11,005 nucleotides of DNA from Porphyromonadaceae bacterium (GTDB lineage Bacteria > Bacteroidota > Bacteroidia > Bacteroidales > Dysgonomonadaceae). Under the pieces are notes generated by a model that worked only from the letters and a program-made list of their open reading frames with translations, searched no databases and had not been told where the DNA came from. Positions 1-6,101 of this stretch are shown here, piece after piece; the stretch's first letter is position 1; every line of letters begins with the position of its first letter. Where the stretch lies: contig JALHIE010000073.1 of the NCBI GenBank assembly GCA_022840285.1, positions 812 through 11,816 on the forward strand. Reading direction: 5' to 3'. The translations under genes were made by a program, and so were the position numbers.

Positions 1-383
1 AGCTTAATTTTGGTCGTTTTACTGCCGGTGCCAGCGGCGGAACCGTTGTAATTGCCAACACCGCTGCCGGGACCATGAACATTACCGGGACTGTATCCAC
101 TATAGGCGGCGGGAGCCCCAGTTCGGCATCATTTAACATTTCCGGACATGCCAACCAGGAAGTAACCGTTACCCTGCCGGCCGACGGAGCTGTCAACCTT
201 ACGCGTGCCACTACCACAGATGTGATGAACGTGGCCACATTCTCAGTTTCCGATGCAAGCCCCCTGCTGAATGCTTCAGGAGAAGCCACCATATTCGTGG
301 GCGGAACCCTGACTGTTCCCAACACCAGCATAGCCAGAGGCGTTTACACCGGGACCTATAACGTAACTTTCGCCTACCAGTAA
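1..383 (+). CDS. DUF4402 domain protein, pilin-like (5' end outside window)
   Basis: The reading frame is open from base 3 and ends with TAA at 381-383; the true start and signal peptide lie upstream of the window. The first visible codons read LNFGRFTAGASGGTVVI, the conserved opening of DUF4402 domains (LxFGxF followed by a Gly-rich GGTV strand). The rest is Thr/Val/Ser-rich and beta-strand-like, ending GVYTGTYNVTFAYQ. Counting from the C-terminus, Gly is at -14 and Tyr at -2, with hydrophobic residues at -4, -6 and -8, the pattern that PapD-type chaperones recognise in pilin subunits. It is probably a secreted surface or fibre subunit of about 130-160 residues. Its mRNA appears to stop at the hairpin just downstream, so it belongs to an upstream transcription unit. 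DUF4402 assignment is firm; the pilin role is inferred from the C-terminal motif and the chaperone gene nearby. Confidence 0.85.
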   Translation, partial: LNFGRFTAGASGGTVVIANTAAGTMNITGTVSTIGGGSPSSASFNISGHANQEVTVTLPADGAVNLTRATTTDVMNVATFSVSDASPLLNASGEATIFVGGTLTVPNTSIARGVYTGTYNVTFAYQ

Positions 384-414
384 CAGATGCTCCATAAACC
401 GGGTTATACCACCG

Positions 415-445
415 AACGCTTCTCCGTTTGAGAGAGGCGTTTTTT
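415..445 (+). terminator. Rho-independent terminator after the first DUF4402 gene
   Basis: The arms AACGCTTCTC (415-424) and GAGAGGCGTT (432-441) form a 10-bp stem with one G-U pair and a 7-nt loop. The T run continues to 445. It lies 31 bp after the stop codon of the first DUF4402 gene and only 18 bp before the next DUF4402 ORF, so it separates the two. Confidence 0.85.
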
Positions 446-462
446 GATAAAAAATAAACGTC

Positions 463-948
463 TTGACTCACATACGGGCACTGGACCCCGATCCGGAAGT
501 CACCGGTAAAGTGTTTGCAGAGCTTATAGATGTGCTTTCGGCCAGTGAATCATCGGCTTTGAATTTCGGACGCTTTTTTATTGACGGCCAAGGCGGCGGA
601 ACCATAATCATAGAAGCATCCAGCTCGATGGTCAGAACCTCTACAGGGTCGTCCTTACACCTTGCATCGGGAGGGGACCCCGGTCCGGCCATCTATGAAG
701 TGCTTGGGTTTCCCAATTACAGTGTAACCATTACCCTTCCCGGAGAGTCAACACTCACACATGGCACCAATCCGGCCCACCGTATGACGGTGGACAGCTG
801 GGAGGTCTATCCTTCGCACACGGTCAGACTGGGTGTGAGCGGCAAAATGACCTTTTACCTGGGCGCCGTGCTGCGCGTGCAGAATTTGTCTCAAAATCCG
901 GTGGGGGTATACACCGGAACTTACGCGGTCACTTTTGCTTACAATTAG
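463..948 (+). CDS. DUF4402 protein lacking a signal peptide; probable 5'-truncated gene
   Basis: The frame is closed upstream by TGA/TAA at 445-450. The only early start is TTG at 463; the first in-frame ATG (634) would remove the first strands of the domain. The protein (161 residues) begins directly with what is normally the mature part: KVFAELIDVLS, then the DUF4402 motif ALNFGRF at about residues 33-39 and a Gly-rich strand. It ends GVYTGTYAVTFAYN, keeping Gly(-14) and Tyr(-2). No hydrophobic signal peptide exists in any frame between 384 and 462, and I see no TAnnTTTG box there. It sits just behind a strong terminator. It is clearly a paralogue of the preceding gene (same FGRF and GVYTGTY blocks), but it probably is not exported, and may be a recent pseudogene or a silent cassette. 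The domain call is firm; the start codon is doubtful. Confidence 0.65.
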   Translation: MTHIRALDPDPEVTGKVFAELIDVLSASESSALNFGRFFIDGQGGGTIIIEASSSMVRTSTGSSLHLASGGDPGPAIYEVLGFPNYSVTITLPGESTLTHGTNPAHRMTVDSWEVYPSHTVRLGVSGKMTFYLGAVLRVQNLSQNPVGVYTGTYAVTFAYN

Positions 949-990
949 TGTTCTCTTATTCAGTTGATCCGTTACTTTTCATTTTTTTAT

Positions 991-998
991 TATATTTG
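991..998 (+). promoter_or_regulatory. Bacteroidota-type -7 promoter box for the chaperone operon
   Basis: TATATTTG matches the Bacteroidota consensus TAnnTTTG exactly and ends 31 bp before the ATG at 1030. A TTG at 964-966 could be a weak -33 element, though the 24-bp spacing is long. The box rules out the longer reading frame beginning at 964, since transcription would start after that codon. I see no comparable box before the two following genes. Confidence 0.7.
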
Positions 999-1029
999 TA
1001 GCCATTGTATACGAATTAATTTGCGGATC

Positions 1030-1872
1030 ATGTATAAATCTAAAAAAATCGTTTTTTTGCTGGCTTTGTTTTTTATGGCCGGTGCCATCACACCCCGGGC
1101 CTTTGCCCAGGGCAATTTGCTGGTCACACCGCGGCGTGTGGTGTTTGACGGATCCCGCAGGGTGATGGAATTGAACCTGGCTAATACAGGACGGGATACG
1201 GCACGTTACAATATTTCTTTTATTCAGTACAGGATGACGCAGGAAGGCACTTTTGAAGAAATTACAGAACCTGATCCCGGTCAGTTTTTTGCCGATAAGC
1301 ACATTCGTTTTTTCCCACGCTCTGTAACCCTTGCACCCAATGAAGCCCAGACGGTCCGCATGCAGGTTGTGGGAAGGGAAGGCCTGGAACCGGGCGAATA
1401 CCGTTCCCACGTATATTTTCGCGCTGTTCCCAATGAAGTGGCTCTGGGCGAGGATGATCCCAACCGGGATACCACCTCGGTAAGCGTCAGGCTGATACCC
1501 ATCTTTGGGATTACCATCCCCGTGATCATCCGCGTGGGAGATTCCGCCAGAGAGGTGTACCTGTCTGATTTGGCCCTGGAAAAAGGTGAAAATGGAAGCC
1601 TTTATCTGAAAATGAGTTTCAACCGATCCGGAAATATGTCTGTTTACGGTGACCTGAATGTAACCCATGTCGGGACCAACGGTACGGAAACCCCGGTTGG
1701 CGTGGTCAACGGGATAGCCGTATACACACCCAATACCATCAGAAATTTCCGTATAGAATTAAACAACCAGTCCGGGGTGGATTTCAACTCGGGCAAGTTG
1801 CTGGTTACCTACACCGCCCAATCTGACCTCAAGCCGGAAACATACGCGACTGCGCAGCTGGAGCTGCCCTGA
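1030..1872 (+). CDS. PapD-like periplasmic fimbrial chaperone
   Basis: This 280-residue protein probably binds pilin-like subunits in the periplasm and delivers them to an assembly platform. Start ATG 1030 gives a signal peptide (Lys-rich residues 2-6, hydrophobic core 7-20, cleavage near AFA-Q at 26-27). The N-terminal Ig-like domain carries TPRRVVFDG; R36 aligns with PapD Arg8 (PapD RAVFDG), which anchors the subunit's C-terminal carboxylate. Next come the family-typical strands around RFFPRSVTLAPNEAQTVRM (93-111) and PGEYRSHVYFRAVP (121-134). RLIPIFGITIPVIIR (154-168) matches the G1/hinge segment. The second Ig-like domain spans about 170-280. The counterpart of PapD Lys112 is unclear; R154 is a candidate. 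It is flanked on both sides by DUF4402 genes and lies 22 bp before the next. Family assignment is good; the partners are inferred from context. Confidence 0.82.
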   Translation: MYKSKKIVFLLALFFMAGAITPRAFAQGNLLVTPRRVVFDGSRRVMELNLANTGRDTARYNISFIQYRMTQEGTFEEITEPDPGQFFADKHIRFFPRSVTLAPNEAQTVRMQVVGREGLEPGEYRSHVYFRAVPNEVALGEDDPNRDTTSVSVRLIPIFGITIPVIIRVGDSAREVYLSDLALEKGENGSLYLKMSFNRSGNMSVYGDLNVTHVGTNGTETPVGVVNGIAVYTPNTIRNFRIELNNQSGVDFNSGKLLVTYTAQSDLKPETYATAQLELP

Positions 1873-1894
1873 CTCCCTTGTTAATCAAGATCTG

Positions 1895-2392
1895 ATGAAA
1901 CTAAAATGCCTATTCGCTGTTATAATGCTCCTGCTGGCAGCACAGACATTCAGGGCGCGGGGTCAGGATATGATGTATGTCGAAATCCTTAACCCTTTCA
2001 ATTTTGGTAAGGTAGCCGTTACCGGCTGGTCGGGGTCTGTGTCAATACAAGTGGCTAACGGGAATTTCAACCGTTTGGCCACAGGAGATGTGGTACTTAA
2101 AGATGTAGGCAATTACAGTCCGGCAACCATACAAATCTCTCTGGATAAACGCGCAAAAAATTATAAACTGACTCAGATTGTCCCCCCTAACCAGGTAACA
2201 CTAACCAGGCAAAGCGGCAGTCAGACTATAACCATCAGTAATATCACGTACTGGCCTGTTCCAAATTATCACCATTTAAAACACAATCCGCTAACCATAT
2301 ACCTTGGTGGGACCATCCAGCTGTCCGATTACCTGACCAATCCCGGTGGAATATATAACGGGACCATGACCCTTACCATTGTTTACGAATAA
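1895..2392 (+). CDS. DUF4402-like secreted protein, probable pilin-type subunit
   Basis: The protein has 165 residues with a signal peptide (KLK at 2-4, hydrophobic 5-16, likely cleavage around residue 23). NPFNFGKV at about residues 33-40 is the DUF4402 LxFG motif. The body is rich in Thr, Ile, Val and Asn, as expected for a beta sandwich. The last 14 residues, GIYNGTMTLTIVYE, keep Gly(-14), Tyr(-2) and hydrophobic residues at -4, -6 and -8. The segment before the FG motif is only about ten mature residues, shorter than in the ORF at 463-948. The domain may therefore have little or no N-terminal donor strand, which would suit an end-of-fibre subunit; that is speculation. The gene lies 22 bp after the chaperone gene and 49 bp before a porin gene with no promoter or terminator visible between, so the three are probably co-transcribed. 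Confidence 0.75.
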   Translation: MKLKCLFAVIMLLLAAQTFRARGQDMMYVEILNPFNFGKVAVTGWSGSVSIQVANGNFNRLATGDVVLKDVGNYSPATIQISLDKRAKNYKLTQIVPPNQVTLTRQSGSQTITISNITYWPVPNYHHLKHNPLTIYLGGTIQLSDYLTNPGGIYNGTMTLTIVYE

Positions 2393-2441
2393 CTGCACCC
2401 ACCGGAACATCCGTCCCTATAGCTCTCTTATAAAAGCCAGA

Positions 2442-3773
2442 ATGAAGAAAACGTATTTGTTTATCGTTTGTTCTCTTGGTATCCTTCAGGCAGCGGGCCA
2501 GTACCGCATGGCAACTGAACCGGAACCTTCGGGGATCCGTGTTTTTACAACCGCCGATGAGGCGTTTACATTATGGCTGGACGGCTTTGTGCACCTGGAA
2601 GGGGGCGTGTTTTTCGGGTATTACGAGGATTACGATCCCATCCCCAATGGCGGTGTAGTTCGCAATGCGCGCCTGGCGCTGAAAACAGCATTTGCAGACG
2701 GTTGGTCTGCCCTGTTCGAGGCAGATTTTTCCAAGCTCAAGCCCCGCATCACCCAGGCTTTCATCCAGTATTCGGGAATCCATAACCTGTACATCAAAGC
2801 GGGGCATTTTGAAAGCCTCTTTTCTATGGAAGGCGCTCTCCTGCCCCGGGAACAGGCTTTTCTTGAAAAACCCATGGTTATCACAGCCATGGTCCCGGTG
2901 GATTTACTGGGTATCCAGTTCAGCACCAACCAGTACTGGTTTATGGGTTCCCTGGGAATTTCCTTTGATAAGGCGCTTTACCCCCGCCAGAACCCCAAAG
3001 CAGATTCCATCCTGACCGCTTCCTTTGACTCCCGCTCCGTTATGGCAAAGGCTGTGGCCATGCCTTTTGTCAACCGCAAAGACCTGGGACTTCATCTTGG
3101 AGCGGGCGCTTCTTATAAATTTCCTGTAAAGGACCCGGTTACCGGATCATACCCGGCCATACGCTACCGCCTGGGCAATGTGTCTTATATCAACCGCCAC
3201 CAGTACCTGGACACTTATGTGATAAACAATATACGCAGCCAATTCCTTCTCAAGGGTGAGGGGGGGTTTTATTATAAGGGATTGCGGATCCAGGGAGAAT
3301 ACATCCACAATATGACCAACCTGGGCAAGCCCCTGACCGGGGTTGACGGCCCGGTATCTGTGTTAAACTTCAAAGGCTTTTATGTCCAGAGTGGGTTCCT
3401 GCTCTTCGGGGGCAGGCAACGCTACGATACCACAACGGGCCTGTTCATGAATCCGTCCCGGGGGCGTAAATGGGGAGACGTGGAATTGCTGGCCCGGTAC
3501 GATTACCTGGACCTGAATTACGATCCCATAAAAGGAGGGGCCTCACAAAATTATACGGCCGGTATCACCTATTACATAAATGACCATGTGAAACTGATGG
3601 CCAATTACATCTATACAGACAACGACCGGTACGCCAATGGAGCGGGACAATTCTTAATTGGACATGACGCTTACGGATACCCCTCGGCCGACTATTCTCA
3701 GATTATTGAAACCATAAGGGAGGCAGGGGTTGATTTCCACACCATTTCTCTTCGTTTTGAAGTGACTTTTTAA
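2442..3773 (+). CDS. OprO/OprP-type porin (Porin_O_P family)
   Basis: This is an outer-membrane beta-barrel of 443 residues. ATG 2442 is preferred over ATG 2379, which lies inside the previous gene: from 2442 there is a clear signal peptide (MKKTYLFIVCSLGILQAAG, cleavage before Q20). Diagnostic blocks are LWLDGFVHLEG, the NARLALKTAF...DGWSALFEADFS strand pair, QAFIQYSGIHNLYIKAGHF, FLEKPMV and the GLRIQGEYIHN strand. The terminal strand HTISLRFEVTF ends in Phe, as expected for BamA-dependent barrels. The family typically passes phosphate, polyphosphate or other anions. A paralogue lies at 7412-8809, sharing YSGI, FSMES/FSMEG, MERPMV/LEKPMV, SRGRxWGDxE and the terminal strand pattern. It is too short for a fimbrial usher (about 800 residues). 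Placement behind a chaperone and pilin-like gene is unexpected for this family. Substrate unknown. Confidence 0.82.
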   Translation: MKKTYLFIVCSLGILQAAGQYRMATEPEPSGIRVFTTADEAFTLWLDGFVHLEGGVFFGYYEDYDPIPNGGVVRNARLALKTAFADGWSALFEADFSKLKPRITQAFIQYSGIHNLYIKAGHFESLFSMEGALLPREQAFLEKPMVITAMVPVDLLGIQFSTNQYWFMGSLGISFDKALYPRQNPKADSILTASFDSRSVMAKAVAMPFVNRKDLGLHLGAGASYKFPVKDPVTGSYPAIRYRLGNVSYINRHQYLDTYVINNIRSQFLLKGEGGFYYKGLRIQGEYIHNMTNLGKPLTGVDGPVSVLNFKGFYVQSGFLLFGGRQRYDTTTGLFMNPSRGRKWGDVELLARYDYLDLNYDPIKGGASQNYTAGITYYINDHVKLMANYIYTDNDRYANGAGQFLIGHDAYGYPSADYSQIIETIREAGVDFHTISLRFEVTF

Positions 3774-3837
3774 TAGGTAAACAATAACCTGCTTTTTGAC
3801 TCAGGCTCACTTCAGACGTTTAAAAAAGGGGTGGCTA

Positions 3838-4395
3838 TCAGCGCACAGATTGTAGGACCGACTTGCGGGCCAGGCCAAAACAGACGAGGACGGTCGCTAA
3901 GCACAGAAAACTGAGGACAGCCATCCAGGTAGAACGGATTTCAGGTGTAAAAGGAGGATAAATCAAAAAAGGCAGAGTTGCTGCCAGTAAGACGGCAGAG
4001 ATAACTATCAGTACCATTGAGCTTCTGCTTTTAATTGCCCTATAGATCTTAATGGCAAGGATTAATTGCATGTTATAGGCCATGACCAGCAACATCGCTG
4101 TAAGCTGAACGGCGAAAAGCTCCAGGTACGGTCTCAGAAACAGTATGATCAATGCCAGAATCATGGCTAAGAGCCCAATATAAAGCAGGAATTTCAGAGG
4201 TCTTGTTCTTGCTTCCGGATGATGTACCCTGTCCATTCCCCATGTCACAAATGCCGCTTCGCCTCCCACGATGAACAATATGGCCAGCAGAACAATATGG
4301 CATTGGGGTGTAAATAAACACAATATGCCGGCAATCAATACCAACAATGCAGTAACAAGATTCATATAAACAAGCCGAATATCTGGAATGCTCAT
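3838..4395 (-). CDS. Six-TM membrane protein, DUF308/HdeD-like
   Basis: This is a 185-residue inner-membrane protein with six hydrophobic segments at about 10-28, 34-52, 68-87, 92-115, 126-146 and 157-175. They form three hairpins, each with a Pro in or beside the tight turn (LCLFTPQC, LFLRPYL, LIYPPFTPE). A tandem TM-Pro-TM layout at this length is characteristic of the DUF308/HdeD family, which in enterobacteria is tied to acid resistance but whose biochemical role is unsettled. The gene is monocistronic, convergent with the porin gene and divergent from a cupin gene. Its start (ATG 4395-4393) is supported by a TATATTTG box 27 bp upstream; Met11 is an alternative. The family call rests on topology and motif rhythm only. 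Confidence 0.6.
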   Translation of the reverse strand: MSIPDIRLVYMNLVTALLVLIAGILCLFTPQCHIVLLAILFIVGGEAAFVTWGMDRVHHPEARTRPLKFLLYIGLLAMILALIILFLRPYLELFAVQLTAMLLVMAYNMQLILAIKIYRAIKSRSSMVLIVISAVLLAATLPFLIYPPFTPEIRSTWMAVLSFLCLATVLVCFGLARKSVLQSVR

Positions 4396-4422
4396 TTGAA
4401 TGGTTTGGATTTTGAACTAAAA

Positions 4423-4430
4423 CAAATATA
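4423..4430 (-). promoter_or_regulatory. -7 promoter box for the DUF308-like gene
   Basis: Read on the minus strand this is TATATTTG, an exact TAnnTTTG, 27 bp before the ATG at 4395. A minus-strand TTTG at 4458-4455 could be the -33 element with a 24-bp spacer. Confidence 0.65.
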
Positions 4431-4471
4431 AGACCTTTTTAAACATCTTATGCACAAAATGTAAAAAATCA

Positions 4472-4479
4472 TATCTTTA
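4472..4479 (+). promoter_or_regulatory. Probable -7 box for the cupin gene
   Basis: TATCTTTA differs from TAnnTTTG only in the last base and lies 33 bp before the ATG at 4513. It forms a divergent pair with the minus-strand box at 4423-4430 within a 117-bp gap that holds nothing else recognisable. Confidence 0.45.
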
Positions 4480-4512
4480 TTCCAAAATAATGACCAATTA
4501 ATTCACTATACT

Positions 4513-4842
4513 ATGAAGATCATTTCCTATAAAGATTTTGAGACATCAAACAATCCCCATGGGGTAGATGCCCGGATAATTTTCAACACAGACGCCGTAC
4601 AGGTAGTTCATATTGCCCTCGGGAAAGGAGAAGGGCTGAAACTCCATACCACTCCAATTGATGTTTTTTTTTACATTCTGGAGGGTGAAGGATCCATTGA
4701 GATAGGGGATGAAATCAGGAAAGTGTCCAAAGACATGCTCATTGACAGTCCAAAAAACATCCCCCACCGTCCTTTTAACCAGGACAGCGACATATTCCGG
4801 CTGCTTGTTATCAAATTAAAAAAGCAGACTGTCCGTTCCTGA
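4513..4842 (+). CDS. Small single-domain cupin protein
   Basis: This 109-residue protein is a single cupin barrel with no signal peptide, so cytosolic. Motif 1 spans about residues 37-60 (G37, H45, D50, YILEGEG 54-60) and motif 2 about 74-89 (D74, P80, PHRPFN 84-89 with H85). In the canonical HxH...E...H metal site, the first and last His are present (H45, H85). The second His is Thr47, and D50 stands near the usual Glu. A metal site, if kept, is therefore altered. Members of this subfamily often bind small ligands or act as sugar or sulfur-compound enzymes, but nothing here fixes the role. The gene stands alone, converging on the HD-domain gene at 4943. Confidence 0.8.
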   Translation: MKIISYKDFETSNNPHGVDARIIFNTDAVQVVHIALGKGEGLKLHTTPIDVFFYILEGEGSIEIGDEIRKVSKDMLIDSPKNIPHRPFNQDSDIFRLLVIKLKKQTVRS

Positions 4843-4901
4843 TCCTTTGATGCTTGTCCTGACCCTGTTCTGATACAGTCCGGAAACCCGATTCTTGAAT
4901 G

Positions 4902-4942
4902 TTTGCAGGGAGCATGGCTTGTTCCCCGGCCCTGCCTGCAAA
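4902..4942 (-). terminator. Inverted repeat after the HD-domain gene (possible terminator hairpin)
   Basis: TTTGCAGG (4902-4909) and CCTGCAAA (4935-4942) are perfect 8-bp inverted arms around a 25-nt GC-rich centre. The repeat abuts the stop codon of the minus-strand gene at 4943 and lies in the 100-bp convergent gap. There is no strong T run, so it may be a mRNA-end or processing hairpin rather than a classical terminator. Confidence 0.35.
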
Positions 4943-5503
4943 TTAAAAGCCGAGTTCCCTTTCAATGGGAGCCAGGGCCGCAAGTGCCAGTGTAACAAAC
5001 TCATCCAGGGTAATGCCCATCTTCTCGCACTCCAGGATCGTATCGCGGTTAACCGAGGCGGCAAAGATCTTTTCTTTCATACGCTTTGTAACCGATTTAG
5101 GTTTGACACTGGAAATCTTTTTATCCGGATAGACAAGCGCCACGGCAAAGATAAGCCCGGTGATGGTCTCTCCCGCTGCCAGGGCATGCTGGAACAAAGT
5201 TGAGCGTTTCCTGCTTCCGGTGGCTTTTTCATTATGCATGCCAATGGCATCCGGAACTTCGGGCGGAAGGTCCTCACCCTCCAGCATAAGCACTCCTTCC
5301 GGACCATGCCTTAAGGGATGGGCGCCTGTAATTTCCACATCAATATCGTGTAACAGCCCGGCTATGCCCCAGGTATCTTCATCTTCCCCGAACCGGTGGG
5401 CCAACGCCCTGAGAACGGCTTCGGAAGCCAGACTGTGGGCAATCATTCTGGGATTGGCTATTTTTTGGCAGAGCAGGTCCAGGTAGTATTCGCGGGATTT
5501 CAT
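4943..5503 (-). CDS. HDIG-type HD-domain hydrolase
   Basis: This is a 186-residue soluble metal-dependent phosphohydrolase of the HDIG class. I chose ATG 5503; a longer TTG start at 5539 would overlap the upstream gene. The metal-binding pattern is visible: H23 (IAHSL), H52-D53 (GLLHDID), H66 (LRHGPEG) and H90 (GMHNE). A later conserved tail block, DKKISSV then KRMKEKIFAASVNRD, is typical of this stand-alone bacterial subfamily. HD-domain proteins of this size hydrolyse nucleotides or related phosphoesters, but I cannot name the substrate. It starts 19 bp after a lipoprotein gene on the same strand, with no promoter between, so the two are probably one transcript. Confidence 0.82.
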   Translation of the reverse strand: MKSREYYLDLLCQKIANPRMIAHSLASEAVLRALAHRFGEDEDTWGIAGLLHDIDVEITGAHPLRHGPEGVLMLEGEDLPPEVPDAIGMHNEKATGSRKRSTLFQHALAAGETITGLIFAVALVYPDKKISSVKPKSVTKRMKEKIFAASVNRDTILECEKMGITLDEFVTLALAALAPIERELGF

Positions 5504-5522
5504 ATCGTCCGGCCGTATGGTT

Positions 5523-5981
5523 TTATTCAACAAGCGCAAAAATCATCTCGCCTTCCGGCATGACCAGCCTGAGGGTCGTTTCTGTTGGAAAATACAGGAA
5601 CAGTTCCCCCAGCATTTCAAAGTCGGGAGAAAGAGCCATTGTCATACGATTCCCGTCCTTGCTCAGGTTAAAAAATATCTGCAGGGGATACCCATCATTA
5701 ATAACCCCGTTTGTAAACTTACTGTACTCCATCATCCCGTATACGTTATATCCCCTGTCATAGACAAAAAACCAGCGGGGAGGCACATAAAGGGTGTCAA
5801 GGACTAGTGTTGCGGTCTGCGCCTGATCGTCAGGGTCCTCCGCCATATAAACATTGCCCTGGAGTCTGTTCAGTATCTGAGTCTGGGCAGCTGTATAATT
5901 AAAAGTTGTTTCCTGGATAGTACAACCAGCAGAGAATAGAAGACCTGTAACAGCAATACTGTATAATATCAGATTTTTCAT
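5523..5981 (-). CDS. Lipoprotein of unknown function
   Basis: This 152-residue protein starts at ATG 5981. From there it has a short lipoprotein signal peptide: MKNLILYSIAVTGLL, then SAGC with the lipidated Cys at 20. The residues after it (CTIQET) lack the acidic/Lys export signal of surface lipoproteins, so a periplasm-facing position is more likely. The mature part is about 130 residues with alternating polar and aromatic strands (for example PPRWFFVYDRGYNVYGMMEYS), suggesting a small beta-rich domain. I do not recognise the family. A longer frame to 6047 exists, but the extra residues would precede the signal peptide and the promoter box at 6026-6033. It is first in a probable two-gene operon with the HD hydrolase. 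Confidence 0.75.
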   Translation of the reverse strand: MKNLILYSIAVTGLLFSAGCTIQETTFNYTAAQTQILNRLQGNVYMAEDPDDQAQTATLVLDTLYVPPRWFFVYDRGYNVYGMMEYSKFTNGVINDGYPLQIFFNLSKDGNRMTMALSPDFEMLGELFLYFPTETTLRLVMPEGEMIFALVE

Positions 5982-6025
5982 AACAGCAATAGGTTTTAAA
6001 GCGATAAAATGACATGATAAAGATA

Positions 6026-6033
6026 CAAAAGTA
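6026..6033 (-). promoter_or_regulatory. -7 promoter box for the lipoprotein/HD operon
   Basis: On the minus strand this reads TACTTTTG, an exact TAnnTTTG match, 44 bp upstream of the ATG at 5981. It implies a leader of about 40 nt. Confidence 0.55.
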
Positions 6034-6063
6034 TTGACAGGTTTCACTTATCATTATTTTTTA

Positions 6064-6071
6064 TATATTTA
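6064..6071 (+). promoter_or_regulatory. Probable -7 box for the secreted acidic protein gene
   Basis: TATATTTA is one base from TAnnTTTG and lies 30 bp before the ATG at 6102. It faces away from the minus-strand box at 6026-6033, making the 120-bp gap a divergent promoter region. Confidence 0.4.
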
Positions 6072-6101
6072 CTACATGTTAATCAACTCAATGTAAGTAT
6101 T

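Noticed and set aside
964..1029. Upstream extension of the chaperone gene beginning at TTG 964
   Set aside because: It would place 22 residues ahead of the signal peptide, and an exact TAnnTTTG promoter lies inside it (991-998).
2379..2441. Start of the first porin at ATG 2379, overlapping the previous gene
   Set aside because: ATG 2442 gives a proper signal peptide; the extension is polar and would block export.
2442..3773. The porin as the missing fimbrial usher
   Set aside because: It is about half the length of an usher, has no plug domain visible, and matches Porin_O_P blocks throughout.
3774..3837. Terminator between the first porin and the DUF308-like gene
   Set aside because: Only a 4-bp AGGT/ACCT stem precedes the GCTTTTT run; no convincing hairpin on either strand.
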